A stretch of 64,000 bases of DNA, from assembly GCA_024643545.1 (NCBI GenBank), contig JAHEMR010000005.1:299025-363024 (forward strand). Reading direction: 5' to 3'. The notes under the pieces are model-generated. The model saw only the letters and a program-made list of their open reading frames with translations. It was not told where the DNA came from and ran no database searches. Both the position numbers and the translations under genes were made by a program. Position 1 is the stretch's first letter, and every line of letters begins with the position of its first letter. Shown here one piece after another: positions 7,493-16,644 of this stretch. Origin of the DNA: Crocinitomicaceae bacterium (GTDB taxonomy: Bacteria; Bacteroidota; Bacteroidia; Flavobacteriales_D; Crocinitomicaceae).

Positions 7493-9934
7493 ATGAGACT
7501 ATTTATACTTCTTTTTTGTGTACTTTCTACGACTCAATATTTTGCGCAAACACCGACTCAAACGGTGCGTGGTAAGGTATTTGACAGCGAAACCAACTTC
7601 CCTTTAAATGCGGTTAAAATATCCATTGAAGTAAACGATGGAAATCAATACCGTACTTTATCAACTACCGATGGAACTTGGGAAATATCCAAAGTCCCAG
7701 TTGGAAAATATGAACTGAATGCGAATTATGGATTCTATGATAGTAAAGCAATGACTATCGAAGTGAGTTCTGGACGCGAATTAATCCTTCAAATTCCTTT
7801 ACAGGAAAAAATATCCGAACAAAATGAGGTGCGTGTTTTGACAAAAAAACACGGAGAAGTCATTAACGAAATGGCACTTCTGTCAGCTCAGCAATTTAGC
7901 GTTGCGGAAACAAACCGCTATCCTGGATCTCGAATGGATCCTGCTCGCATGGCTTCAAACTTTGCAGGAGTAAATGGTGCCGATGACTCACGAAATGACA
8001 TCGTAGTTCGTGGAAATTCACCGCTTGGTGTGATTTACCGCGTGGAAGGAATCGATATTCCAAATCCAAATCACTTTGCGATTGCAGGTAGTTCTGGTGG
8101 ACCTGTGTCGATTATTAACAACAAAATACTTGGAAACTCGGATTTCTTCATGAGTGCGTTTCCGGCGGAATACGGAAACAGTACTTCCGGTGTTTTTGAC
8201 TTGAAACTGCGCAATGGAAATAACAAACAACATGAGTTTACAGGTCAGTTTGGATTCCTTGGAACGGAATTCTTAGCGGAAGGACCACTTTCGAAAAATG
8301 GAAAATCTTCCTTTTTAGCCATGGGACGCTACTCAACATTGTCTATGTTTCAATCCTTGGGAATTCAAATTGGAACATCTGCCATTCCTATTTATGGCGA
8401 TGGAGCGTTTAAATTTAATTGGCAATTGAAAAATGGCGGTCAACTTTCATTTTTTGGCTTAGGTGGCGCAAGTAAGATTTCCATCATGATTTCAGATAAA
8501 AAAGAATACTCTCAGGAATTCTACGGTGAAGGTGATCGCGACCAATATTTTGGAACGTCCATGTATACGACCGGACTTAATTACAAGAAAACACTTAGCG
8601 AAAAAACCTATATTTCCTCAACATTGGCTTTCTCTCAAGAAGAACAACATACAAATCATGATTACATGAAGGGACGTCAAGTAGACACCACCTTAAATCT
8701 CATTACGTATGACTCACTTTATGCCATGATGGCCTATAAGTATACGATTCGAAAATTATCAAGCTATACAGCAATAAACCACAAAATCAATAAGCAACAT
8801 TTAATCAAAGCGGGACTTATTCTAGATGTCATGAACATGAATTTCTTGGATTCGTGTTTGAGCGATTTAAATGATCAAAATACGTGGAAAGTACGTTGGA
8901 ACTACCAAGGAACAGCGGCTTTAATTCAACCGTTCGTTCAGTGGAAATGGCGCATCAATGAAAACATGGATTTCTCTGCCGGACTTCATGCACAGTACTT
9001 CACTTTGTCGAATAGTGTGAGTCCATTAGAACCGCGAGTTGGCTGGAAATACCGCATGAAAGGTAACCAAGCGATTTTTGCAGGTGGAGGATTACATAGT
9101 CAAACGCAACCGTACTATACGTATGCGTATCATGTGATGCCAAATCAACCAAGCAATCCAGCAAGCAACATGCATCTGGGCTTCACGAAAAGCATTCACT
9201 CTGGAATTGGTTATGAGAAATCGTTCAATAAAGGATTTAACATTAAAACAGAAGCGTATTATCAACACTTATACAATGTGCCTGTGTCAATGACGCCGTC
9301 ATCATTCTCTATGATCAACGTGGGATCTGGATTCTCTCGTTTGTTCCAAGATTCCTTACAAAACACAGGAACTGGATACAACTACGGATTGGAGTTAACG
9401 GTTCAGAAATACTTCGATAAAACATTCTTCTTCTTGTTTACAGGATCAATTTTCGATTCCAAATACAAAGGAAGTGATAACGTCGTGCGCAATACTTCTT
9501 ATAACGGAAACTACGTGGTTAATTTGTTGGCGGGGAAAGAATTCAAAATCAATGCAAAAAACACCATTGGAATTGGATTCAAAGTAACAAGAGCCGGTGG
9601 TAAACGCTATGGTTTAGTAGATGTCGCTGCCACAAATGCGGCTAAGGAAATTTTGTTTTTGGACAGTGCCTTTAATGATTTTAAATTCAAGGATTACTTC
9701 CGTATGGACTTAAAAATCAGTTGGCGTAAAAATGCAGAGAAAGTAACACATGAAATTGGTTTGGACTTAGTGAACTTATTGAACACAAGAAACCTTTTAA
9801 GTTTAACGTACAATCCGGCAATTTTACCTCAGGATATTGCGAATCCAAATTACCAGCCATATAGCCAAAACACACAACTTGGATTCTTGCCGATTTTCTA
9901 CTATAAAATTGATTTTAAAGCACTTAAAAAATAG
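7493..9934 (+). CDS. TonB-dependent outer-membrane receptor with carboxypeptidase-regulatory domain
   Basis: An 813-residue protein: signal peptide (residues 1-19, ending F-A-Q), a carboxypeptidase-regulatory-like domain (about 22-110, starting T-V-R-G-K-V-F-D), a plug domain with R-G-N-S-P-L-G-V-I-Y-R-V-E-G-I-D-I-P-N-P near 180-200, then a beta-barrel rich in alternating aromatic strands. No SusD partner follows, so it is unlikely to be a polysaccharide (SusC) system; the ligand is unknown. It sits alone except for translational coupling to recO. Confidence 0.9.
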   Translation: MRLFILLFCVLSTTQYFAQTPTQTVRGKVFDSETNFPLNAVKISIEVNDGNQYRTLSTTDGTWEISKVPVGKYELNANYGFYDSKAMTIEVSSGRELILQIPLQEKISEQNEVRVLTKKHGEVINEMALLSAQQFSVAETNRYPGSRMDPARMASNFAGVNGADDSRNDIVVRGNSPLGVIYRVEGIDIPNPNHFAIAGSSGGPVSIINNKILGNSDFFMSAFPAEYGNSTSGVFDLKLRNGNNKQHEFTGQFGFLGTEFLAEGPLSKNGKSSFLAMGRYSTLSMFQSLGIQIGTSAIPIYGDGAFKFNWQLKNGGQLSFFGLGGASKISIMISDKKEYSQEFYGEGDRDQYFGTSMYTTGLNYKKTLSEKTYISSTLAFSQEEQHTNHDYMKGRQVDTTLNLITYDSLYAMMAYKYTIRKLSSYTAINHKINKQHLIKAGLILDVMNMNFLDSCLSDLNDQNTWKVRWNYQGTAALIQPFVQWKWRINENMDFSAGLHAQYFTLSNSVSPLEPRVGWKYRMKGNQAIFAGGGLHSQTQPYYTYAYHVMPNQPSNPASNMHLGFTKSIHSGIGYEKSFNKGFNIKTEAYYQHLYNVPVSMTPSSFSMINVGSGFSRLFQDSLQNTGTGYNYGLELTVQKYFDKTFFFLFTGSIFDSKYKGSDNVVRNTSYNGNYVVNLLAGKEFKINAKNTIGIGFKVTRAGGKRYGLVDVAATNAAKEILFLDSAFNDFKFKDYFRMDLKISWRKNAEKVTHEIGLDLVNLLNTRNLLSLTYNPAILPQDIANPNYQPYSQNTQLGFLPIFYYKIDFKALKK

Positions 9935-10629
9935 TGAAATCGAAAGAACTTGGTATTTTAATTGACAAGCATAATTATTCGGAAAGTAGTAGTATTTTGA
10001 ATTTTTACACCCTCGAAAAAGGCTATTGTAGCTTTATTTTCAAAGGCGTCAAAAAGAAAAGCAAGTCCTTAAATCAACTCGGCTTATACGAATTAAGCTA
10101 TTTTAAACGACCTGAAAGTGACCTGGGCATTATTCAAACAATGGATTATGCCTGGACACCTTCTCACCTCTATACACAGCCACAAAAGGTGATGCTCGTT
10201 TTTTTCATGGCGGATGTACTCAAGCAAACCATCAAGCAGCAGGGTCCTGACCCTTTACTTTTCGACTACGTACAAGCGCAACTCATCGACTTGGAAACAC
10301 GCATGGATGATTTTCTATTTCCAACACAGTTCTTAGCGCAGTACATGCAATTCCTCGGTTATGCGCCTTTATTTGATGAAGAAAACGCAAGTGCTTTTGA
10401 CATTGAACGTGGAACGTTTACCAACACACCAAGCGGTGCGCTTTACGTCCAAGACCCAGCGCTTATTGCTTTTTTAAAGGATCAGTTTTTAAAAGAAACC
10501 TCAATAGAATATTCCCGTGAGGTAGTGCGTAAAGGCTTGGATGTCCTTGTGAAATATGGGGAACTACACTTACCGAATTTTAGCTTGAAAGTAACCTTGG
10601 AAGTCATCCGAGACACGCTTTATGCTTGA
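9934..10629 (+). CDS. recO: DNA repair protein RecO
   Basis: A 231-residue RecO, which with RecF/RecR loads RecA on SSB-covered DNA and anneals strands. It starts with GTG inside TAGTG, overlapping the stop of the TonB receptor by one base. The N-terminal OB-fold contains T-L-E-K-G-Y-C-S-F-I-F-K-G-V-K-K; the remainder is the helical domain. I see no Cys zinc motif, which many RecO proteins also lack. Its stop abuts that of tadA with no intergenic base. Confidence 0.9.
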   Translation: MKSKELGILIDKHNYSESSSILNFYTLEKGYCSFIFKGVKKKSKSLNQLGLYELSYFKRPESDLGIIQTMDYAWTPSHLYTQPQKVMLVFFMADVLKQTIKQQGPDPLLFDYVQAQLIDLETRMDDFLFPTQFLAQYMQFLGYAPLFDEENASAFDIERGTFTNTPSGALYVQDPALIAFLKDQFLKETSIEYSREVVRKGLDVLVKYGELHLPNFSLKVTLEVIRDTLYA

Positions 10630-11073
10630 TTAACGTTTGCGTGCGAAGAACTCTTTGAGTAACTGCTGACATTCTGCTTCCATGATGCCATTCGTTACCA
10701 AAGTTGCCGGATGATACAAGGATTTTTCTTGAAGACCAGCCCCTCGGCGATCGTCACGTGCGCCAAAAACGACTTTGTCAATTTGCGACCAGTACAAGGC
10801 ACCGGCACACATGCAGCAAGGTTCTAAAGTCACAAATAGCGTACATTCTTTTAAATACTTTGCTCCCAAATATTGCGAGGCAGCGGTAATCGCTTGAATC
10901 TCCGCATGTGCTGTAACATCAGTCAGCTTCTCCGTTAAGTTGTGACCGCGTGCAATGATTTGATTTTTACAGACAATGACTGCTCCAACAGGAACTTCGT
11001 CTTGATCGAAGGCTTTTTGAGCTTCCAAATAAGCCTGCTTCATGAAATATTGGTCGTTGAACGGATCTAGCAT
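10630..11073 (-). CDS. tadA: tRNA-specific adenosine deaminase
   Basis: A 147-residue zinc deaminase that converts A34 to inosine in tRNA-Arg(ACG). Zinc ligands and catalytic Glu are present: H56-A-E58 and P85-C86-C-M-C89. The N-terminus (D-Q-Y-F-M-K-Q-A-Y-L-E-A) and the V-P-V-G-A-V-I-V segment are typical of TadA. It reads toward recO and stands alone. A weak TAATCTTG box lies just upstream. Confidence 0.94.
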   Translation of the reverse strand: MLDPFNDQYFMKQAYLEAQKAFDQDEVPVGAVIVCKNQIIARGHNLTEKLTDVTAHAEIQAITAASQYLGAKYLKECTLFVTLEPCCMCAGALYWSQIDKVVFGARDDRRGAGLQEKSLYHPATLVTNGIMEAECQQLLKEFFARKR

Positions 11074-11172
11074 AGCACAAGATTAGTAACAATCTCCTTA
11101 ACCCACAAGCGAATGTTTAGAAGAATTTTAAGCTTTCTGTTGTTTCAAGCGCCCTTCTTTTTACATTCGGAC

Positions 11173-11709
11173 ATGAATATGCTGGACCTAATCATTTTGC
11201 TTCCGTTAATTTATGGCGCTTATAAAGGCTACAAACGCGGATTTATCATGTCCCTATTTATGTTGTTAGCGGTTATCGTTGGATTATATGCCGCTTTTCA
11301 TTTCACGGATGTGATTGTGGACTACGGAAAGGAACACTTTAAATGGTCAAGCAAGTACGTTTCTCCCATCACCTTCCTCACTTTGTTTTTAGTGGTTGGA
11401 GCAGGTGTTTATTTTGGAGGTAAGGTATTGGAAAGTGTGATCAAGTTGGCAAAATTATCCGTTCTGAACTGTTTAGCAGGAGCTCTGTTGGGCTTATTGC
11501 AATGGATTTATTTTGTTGGAAGTCTATTGTTGATGCTTATTTCTTTCGATCAGAAGGAGAAAATCATTTCCAAAGAAACGAAGCAACATTCCAATGTATT
11601 ACCTGTAATTACGGCTGTTCTTCACGGCTCCATTCCTGGTGTCGATTCCAGTTCACTTTTTGACTTTTACGAATCCCAAATTCAATCCAAAGACCATGAT
11701 GAACATTAG
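11173..11709 (+). CDS. CvpA family membrane protein
   Basis: A 178-residue inner-membrane protein with four predicted membrane segments. It starts M-N-M-L-D-L-I-I-L-L-P-L-I-Y-G-A-Y-K-G-Y-K-R-G, the hallmark CvpA N-terminus (short helix then G-x-x-x-G-x-x-R-G). CvpA proteins are tied to colicin V production in E. coli and to envelope homeostasis more widely; the biochemical role is unknown. The frame opens 20 codons earlier (11113), but that lead is not CvpA-like. Its last 14 bases overlap the next gene. Confidence 0.82.
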   Translation: MNMLDLIILLPLIYGAYKGYKRGFIMSLFMLLAVIVGLYAAFHFTDVIVDYGKEHFKWSSKYVSPITFLTLFLVVGAGVYFGGKVLESVIKLAKLSVLNCLAGALLGLLQWIYFVGSLLLMLISFDQKEKIISKETKQHSNVLPVITAVLHGSIPGVDSSSLFDFYESQIQSKDHDEH

Positions 11710-12214
11710 CAAACTCTTTCTTTGCCTTTTCGTTGCACAAAGCTCAATCTTCGCTCAAGGAATTCTTGACCGCAAAGAACCAAAAAAAGTCGTGAAGTCT
11801 GGACCTTACATCGGTATTCAAAGTGGACGTTTTTATGCTGGTGAAGTAGGCATTGAAAAACAATGGAAACGTTCTGATAAATTTTTGGAATCTACAACCA
11901 ACGCGCTACACATGGGCGTCAATTACTCCTATGATTTCTATCACTTCAATCCCATTTTAGGATACGACCTTGGTTTTTGGCACAAAGAAAACACTGTTGG
12001 ACTCACCTATGGAATGAATATTTGTATGCGAACAAATTTTGATCAGTACAGGGTTGGAATTTGTCCGACAATCGGCATCAAAATCCTCCAATTTCACATT
12101 CAAACAGGCTACCATTTGCTATACCCCTTCAACCGCAATTATGGTTCCTTTGATACGAATACGATTTTCTTGAGCGCTCGCTTTTTAATTGTAAATGAGC
12201 GAGATAGGAAATAG
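11696..12214 (+). CDS. secreted hypothetical protein, probable outer-membrane barrel
   Basis: A 172-residue protein not recognised by family. It begins M-M-N-I-S-K-L-F-L-C-L-F-V-A-Q-S-S-I-F-A-Q, a signal peptide with cleavage near residue 21. The mature part has Gly/Tyr/Phe-rich alternating strands (G-P-Y-I-G-I-Q-S-G-R-F, G-V-N-Y-S-Y-D-F-Y-H-F) and ends I-F-L-S-A-R-F-L-I-V, suggesting a small beta-barrel. It overlaps the CvpA gene by 14 bases, so the two are co-translated. A terminator follows 9 nt after the stop. Confidence 0.65.
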   Translation: MMNISKLFLCLFVAQSSIFAQGILDRKEPKKVVKSGPYIGIQSGRFYAGEVGIEKQWKRSDKFLESTTNALHMGVNYSYDFYHFNPILGYDLGFWHKENTVGLTYGMNICMRTNFDQYRVGICPTIGIKILQFHIQTGYHLLYPFNRNYGSFDTNTIFLSARFLIVNERDRK

Positions 12215-12222
12215 CCCCAAAC

Positions 12223-12256
12223 AAAAAAGCCCCAACGTTTCCGTCAGGGCTTTTTT
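12223..12256. terminator. bidirectional terminator, copy 1 of a repeated cassette
   Basis: AAAAAAGCCC (12223-12232) pairs with GGGCTTTTTT (12247-12256); an inner ACG/CGT adds to the stem. A and T tracts on both sides serve both converging genes. The hairpin and its right flank (to about 12264) closely resemble the one at 53911-53950. Confidence 0.85.
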
Positions 12257-12276
12257 ATTTCTAAAAAGTCTACTTC

Positions 12277-13830
12277 TTACAAGTCAAACTTAATTCCTTG
12301 TGCTAAAGGCAAGCTATCTGAATAGTTAATGGTGTTTGTCTGACGACGCATGTATACTTTCCATGCATCAGATCCGGACTCGCGTCCACCACCTGTTTCT
12401 TTCTCACCACCGAAAGCTCCACCAATCTCTGCACCTGATGTTCCGATGTTGACATTCGCGATTCCACAGTCAGATCCTGCAGCTGCTAAAAATGCTTCAG
12501 ATTCTTTCAATTCATTCGTCATGATCGCAGAGGAAAGTCCTTGTGGAACGCCATTTTGCAAAGCAATCGCTTCGTAAACGTCTCCGCTGTATTTCATGAC
12601 ATAAAGAATCGGCGCAAATGTTTCGTGTTGTACGATTGCAAAGTGATTCTCAGCTTCGATGATGCATGGTTTCACGTAACATCCAGACTCATAGCCTGGA
12701 CCGCTCAACACGCCACCTTCAACCAATACTTTTCCACCTTCTTTTTGTGCTGCTTCAATTGCATGCAAGTAATTGTTCACCGCGTCTTGGTCAATTAATG
12801 GTCCAACGTGGTTGTTTTGATCCAATGGATTTCCAATGCTCAATTGCTTGTATGCCGATGTCAATGCTTCCGTTACTTTATCGTAGATAGATGCATGAAC
12901 AATCAAACGACGTGTTGACGTACAACGTTGTCCTGCTGTTCCAACGGCTCCAAATACTGCTCCTGGAACAACCATTTTCAAATCCGCACTTGGCGTGATG
13001 ATGATGGCGTTGTTTCCTCCTAACTCCAATAAAGAACGTCCTAAACGCTCGCCAACTGCTGCTCCAACAGATTTACCCATACGTGTAGATCCAGTTGCAG
13101 AGATTAACGGTACACGTCCATCATTCGCCATTAGTTTTCCAATTTCAGCGTCACCGATGATTACGTTTGACACCCCTTCTGGAACACCATTCGCTTCGAA
13201 TACTTCTTGTGTGATGCGTTGACATGCAATGGCTGTTAACGGTGTTTTTTCAGATGGTTTCCAAATACATACGTCACCACATACCCACGCCAATGCTGTA
13301 TTCCAATTCCAAACGGCAACTGGGAAGTTAAACGCTGAAATGATTCCAACGATTCCAAGTGGGTGGTATTGCTCGTACATGCGGTGTCCTGGACGCTCAG
13401 AATGCATGGTTAATCCGTACAACTGACGTGAAAGTCCAACAGCGAAGTCACAGATGTCAATCATCTCTTGTACTTCACCTAGTCCTTCTTGAAGTGATTT
13501 CCCCATTTCGTAAGAAACCAATTTTCCAAGTGGCTCTTTGTAAAAACGGATGCGTTCTGCCAATTGACGCACAACCTCTCCACGTTTCGGAGCTGGAATT
13601 TTGCGCCACTCAACGAAAGCACCTTGTGCTTTTTCAATCAAGGCATTGTAATCTGCAGCTGTTGCTGAGTTTACAGAAGCAATTAATTTTCCGTCTACTG
13701 GTGAGATGGAATCAATTTTAGCTCCTGTTGTATTCATCCAGTTACTTCCTGTAGAAGCGCCTGAATTTGTTGATTGAATTCCTAGTTGTGCTAGAATTCC
13801 TTTCATTTCTTCTGATCCGATTGTTGACAT
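12277..13830 (-). CDS. ALDH7-type aldehyde dehydrogenase (probable aminoadipate-semialdehyde dehydrogenase)
   Basis: A 517-residue NAD-dependent aldehyde dehydrogenase of the ALDH7/antiquitin group, which oxidises alpha-aminoadipic semialdehyde in lysine breakdown. Active-site residues are visible: N168 (A-F-N-F-P), K191 (W-K-P-S-E), E269 (L-E-L-G-G-N-N) and nucleophile C303 (G-Q-R-C-T-S-T-R-R). The I-S-A-T-G-S-T-R-M-G segment and the C-terminal G-G-A-F-G-G-E-K-E-T-G-G-G-R-E-S-G-S-D-A-W are characteristic of ALDH7. No other lysine-catabolic gene is nearby, so the substrate is an inference. Confidence 0.88.
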   Translation of the reverse strand: MSTIGSEEMKGILAQLGIQSTNSGASTGSNWMNTTGAKIDSISPVDGKLIASVNSATAADYNALIEKAQGAFVEWRKIPAPKRGEVVRQLAERIRFYKEPLGKLVSYEMGKSLQEGLGEVQEMIDICDFAVGLSRQLYGLTMHSERPGHRMYEQYHPLGIVGIISAFNFPVAVWNWNTALAWVCGDVCIWKPSEKTPLTAIACQRITQEVFEANGVPEGVSNVIIGDAEIGKLMANDGRVPLISATGSTRMGKSVGAAVGERLGRSLLELGGNNAIIITPSADLKMVVPGAVFGAVGTAGQRCTSTRRLIVHASIYDKVTEALTSAYKQLSIGNPLDQNNHVGPLIDQDAVNNYLHAIEAAQKEGGKVLVEGGVLSGPGYESGCYVKPCIIEAENHFAIVQHETFAPILYVMKYSGDVYEAIALQNGVPQGLSSAIMTNELKESEAFLAAAGSDCGIANVNIGTSGAEIGGAFGGEKETGGGRESGSDAWKVYMRRQTNTINYSDSLPLAQGIKFDL

Positions 13831-13849
13831 ATTTATTCGATTTGTTGCA

Positions 13850-13857
13850 CAAATTTA
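13850..13857 (-). promoter_or_regulatory. -7 box of the ALDH7 gene
   Basis: TAAATTTG on the minus strand, 19 nt before the start codon. Confidence 0.45.
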
Positions 13858-13962
13858 CACATTTCTACTGCTTGGAAAGGTAACTTAAGTAGAAGTACCA
13901 TAGAATTTCTAATTGTCACTCGCTTTCTGTCCGTCTGACCTTCGTTTTAGGGATATCTTTTG

Positions 13963-13970
13963 TATTTTTG
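13963..13970 (+). promoter_or_regulatory. -7 box of aspS
   Basis: TATTTTTG, 18 nt before the ATG at 13989. A start in the upstream part of the open frame (13968) would lie inside this box, which supports 13989. Confidence 0.5.
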
Positions 13971-13988
13971 CCATTCAAAATCAATGTT

Positions 13989-15734
13989 ATGTATCGCTCG
14001 CACACTTGTGGTGAATTAAGAATAGAAAATGTAGGGAACACCGTAACCTTAGCTGGTTGGGTACAACGTTCCCGCGATTTAGGTGGAATGACGTTTGTGG
14101 ACCTACGCGATCGCTATGGCTTAACGCAATTGGCGTTTAACATGGAAGTGAACGCTGAATTGTGCGAACAAGCGCGCAAATTGGGACGTGAATTCGTCAT
14201 CCAAGTTACTGGAACCGTAATCGAGCGTAGCAGCAAAAACCGCAACATGCCGACGGGTGAGATTGAAATGAACGTAACGGAAATCAAGGTGTTAAACGCC
14301 GCGAAACTTCCGCCATTTACCATTGAGGATGAAACGGATGGAGGTGATGAAATCCGCATGCAATACCGTTATTTAGATTTGAGAAGAAATCCAGTGTTAG
14401 AGAAATTGCGCTTGCGTAATCGTGTGGCATTGGAAACAAGAAAATACTTAGACTCCAAAGATTTCTTGGATGTCGAAACGCCTGTGTTGATTAAATCTAC
14501 GCCGGAAGGAGCGCGTGACTTTGTTGTGCCAAGTCGTATGAACGAGGGACAATTCTACGCTTTACCACAGTCACCACAAACCTTCAAACAATTGTTGATG
14601 GTGAGTGGATTCGATCGCTACTACCAAATTGTGAAATGTTTCCGTGATGAGGACTTACGTGCGGACCGTCAACCTGAGTTTACACAAATCGACTGCGAAA
14701 TGGCATTTGTGGAACAAAATGATATTCTAGACATGTTCGAAGGATTAATCAAACATTTGTTCGCAGAAGTTCGTGGTGTAAATTTCGAAGGTGCTTTCCC
14801 AAGAATGAGCTACGCAGAAGCGATGGAACGCTATGGATCGGATAAACCAGACATTCGCTTTGGAATGGAATTCGTTGATTTGACTGCGTTAGCACAGCAA
14901 AAAGAATTTGTGGTATTCAATAGTTCAGAAATCGTTTTGGGAATCAATGCGGTTGGTTGCTCTGAATACACTCGTAAACAATTGGATGAACTGACAGAAT
15001 GGGTGAAACGTCCTCAAATTGGAGCAAAAGGATTGGTGTATATCAAATACAACTTGGACGGAACCTTCAAATCAAGCGTAGATAAATTCTACGATGAATC
15101 CGATTTAAAAGCCATGGCTGAAAAATCAGGGGCAAATCCAGGTGACTTGATCTTGCTTTTAAGTGGTGAAACAGCAAAAACCAGAAAACAAATGAACGAA
15201 CTTCGTTTGTTCATGGGAACGCAACTTGGATTGAGAAATCCAAATGAGTTTGCGCCTTTATGGGTATACGATTTTCCATTGTTGGAGTGGGATGAAGACA
15301 GCGAGCGTTTCCACGCGATGCACCATCCATTTACATCACCGAAACCGGAAGATTTACACCTCATTCATACCGATCCAGGAAAAGTACGTGCAAATGCCTA
15401 CGATCTAGCCATGAATGGCGTAGAATTAGGAGGTGGATCGATTCGTATTCACGATCGCGATCTGCAATCTCGTATGTTCGACTTACTTGGTTTCACGAAA
15501 GAAGAAGCGCAAGCACAATTCGGATTCTTAATGAGTGCCTTCGAATACGGAGCACCGCCTCACGGTGGATTAGCATTCGGATTGGACCGCTTAGTGGCAA
15601 CCATGGGTGGATCTGAGTCCATTCGTGACTACATCGCTTTCCCGAAAAACAACAGCGGAAGAGACACGATGATTGATGCACCATCACCATTGAACGACGC
15701 ACAATTAAAGGAATTAGGGATTAAATTATCCTAA
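13989..15734 (+). CDS. aspS: aspartate--tRNA ligase
   Basis: A 581-residue bacterial-type class II AspRS. The N-terminal anticodon-binding OB-fold contains [15 protein letters not shown]. Motif 2 is [16 protein letters not shown], and motif 3 is [12 protein letters not shown] bacterial GAD insertion domain sits between motifs 2 and 3. The start [11 protein letters not shown] is the standard AspRS N-terminus. Monocistronic by appearance. Confidence 0.97.
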   Translation: MYRSHTCGELRIENVGNTVTLAGWVQRSRDLGGMTFVDLRDRYGLTQLAFNMEVNAELCEQARKLGREFVIQVTGTVIERSSKNRNMPTGEIEMNVTEIKVLNAAKLPPFTIEDETDGGDEIRMQYRYLDLRRNPVLEKLRLRNRVALETRKYLDSKDFLDVETPVLIKSTPEGARDFVVPSRMNEGQFYALPQSPQTFKQLLMVSGFDRYYQIVKCFRDEDLRADRQPEFTQIDCEMAFVEQNDILDMFEGLIKHLFAEVRGVNFEGAFPRMSYAEAMERYGSDKPDIRFGMEFVDLTALAQQKEFVVFNSSEIVLGINAVGCSEYTRKQLDELTEWVKRPQIGAKGLVYIKYNLDGTFKSSVDKFYDESDLKAMAEKSGANPGDLILLLSGETAKTRKQMNELRLFMGTQLGLRNPNEFAPLWVYDFPLLEWDEDSERFHAMHHPFTSPKPEDLHLIHTDPGKVRANAYDLAMNGVELGGGSIRIHDRDLQSRMFDLLGFTKEEAQAQFGFLMSAFEYGAPPHGGLAFGLDRLVATMGGSESIRDYIAFPKNNSGRDTMIDAPSPLNDAQLKELGIKLS

Positions 15735-15858
15735 TGTTATAATTGTTGATTTTTCGCTCAACTTTTGTGCAAAACGTTTGTTAGAAGAGATAGGAAGTGA
15801 ATTTTGCTTCCCTTAATTTTGCTTCAATTATTGTATCCTTATTGCTAACCATCTCAGT

Positions 15859-16644
15859 ATGAACGCACGCATCGAAAAATTACAAGCAGAAATCTCGGAT
15901 TTAAGACAGCAATTGGTGGAACATCCACTCTATGCTCAAATTCAAACACTTGAAGATTTTCAATACTTCATGGAACAGCATATTTTCGCTGTTTGGGACT
16001 TTATGAGTTTGTTAAAGGCTTTACAACGCGGATTAACGTGTGTTGAAGTTCCTTGGTCACCGAAAGGAAGTCCAGAAACCCGTAAGTTTATCAACGAGAT
16101 TGTTTTAGGCGAAGAATCGGATATAGATGCAGATGGTAAAGTTGCCAGCCATTTCGAAATGTACTTGGAAGCAATGCAGCAAATTGGCGCAAATACTTTA
16201 CCGATTTATCAATTAACCGAGTGGATTTCCTATGGAAAATCAGTGAAGGAAGCGTTGTATCAATTGAACATTAATGAAGAGACGAAGGACTTTGTTCGTT
16301 TTACCTTCTCCATTATTGAAACGGAGGAAATGCACAAAATAGCTTCGTTATTCACCTTTGGACGCGAGGATTTAATTCCAGACATGTTTATTGAGATTTT
16401 GCGTGAAATGCGCTCACAGGGACAAGACAATATTTCAAAATTACTCTATTACCTCGAGCGTCACATTGAAATCGATGGTGGCGACCACGGACCAATTTCT
16501 TTGCGAATGATCACTGAAATTTGTGGAGAAGATGAGCAAAAATGGCAAGAAGCAACGGATTGTGCGAAGCAAGCTTTGGAAATGCGCATTAACTTGTGGA
16601 ATGGTTTGTTAACGCCTTCTGAATCGATGTCAACTGAGGATTAA
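15859..16644 (+). CDS. DUF3050 family protein, possible non-heme iron enzyme
   Basis: A 261-residue protein of DUF3050, a family placed in the heme-oxygenase-like fold. Conserved-looking acidic and His positions that could bind metal are E80, H98, E157, H159, E200, H202 and H210, the last three within Y-Y-L-E-R-H-I-E-I-D-G-G-D-H-G-P. Such spacing is reminiscent of heme-oxygenase-like diiron oxidases, but metal content and substrate are unknown. All-helical and cytosolic, no signal peptide. Its stop shares TTAA with cysS. Confidence 0.75.
   Translation: MNARIEKLQAEISDLRQQLVEHPLYAQIQTLEDFQYFMEQHIFAVWDFMSLLKALQRGLTCVEVPWSPKGSPETRKFINEIVLGEESDIDADGKVASHFEMYLEAMQQIGANTLPIYQLTEWISYGKSVKEALYQLNINEETKDFVRFTFSIIETEEMHKIASLFTFGREDLIPDMFIEILREMRSQGQDNISKLLYYLERHIEIDGGDHGPISLRMITEICGEDEQKWQEATDCAKQALEMRINLWNGLLTPSESMSTED

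Noticed and set aside
13359-13721. 120-codon open frame opposite the aldehyde dehydrogenase
   Set aside because: Shadow of the ALDH7 gene; no promoter box or plausible domain.
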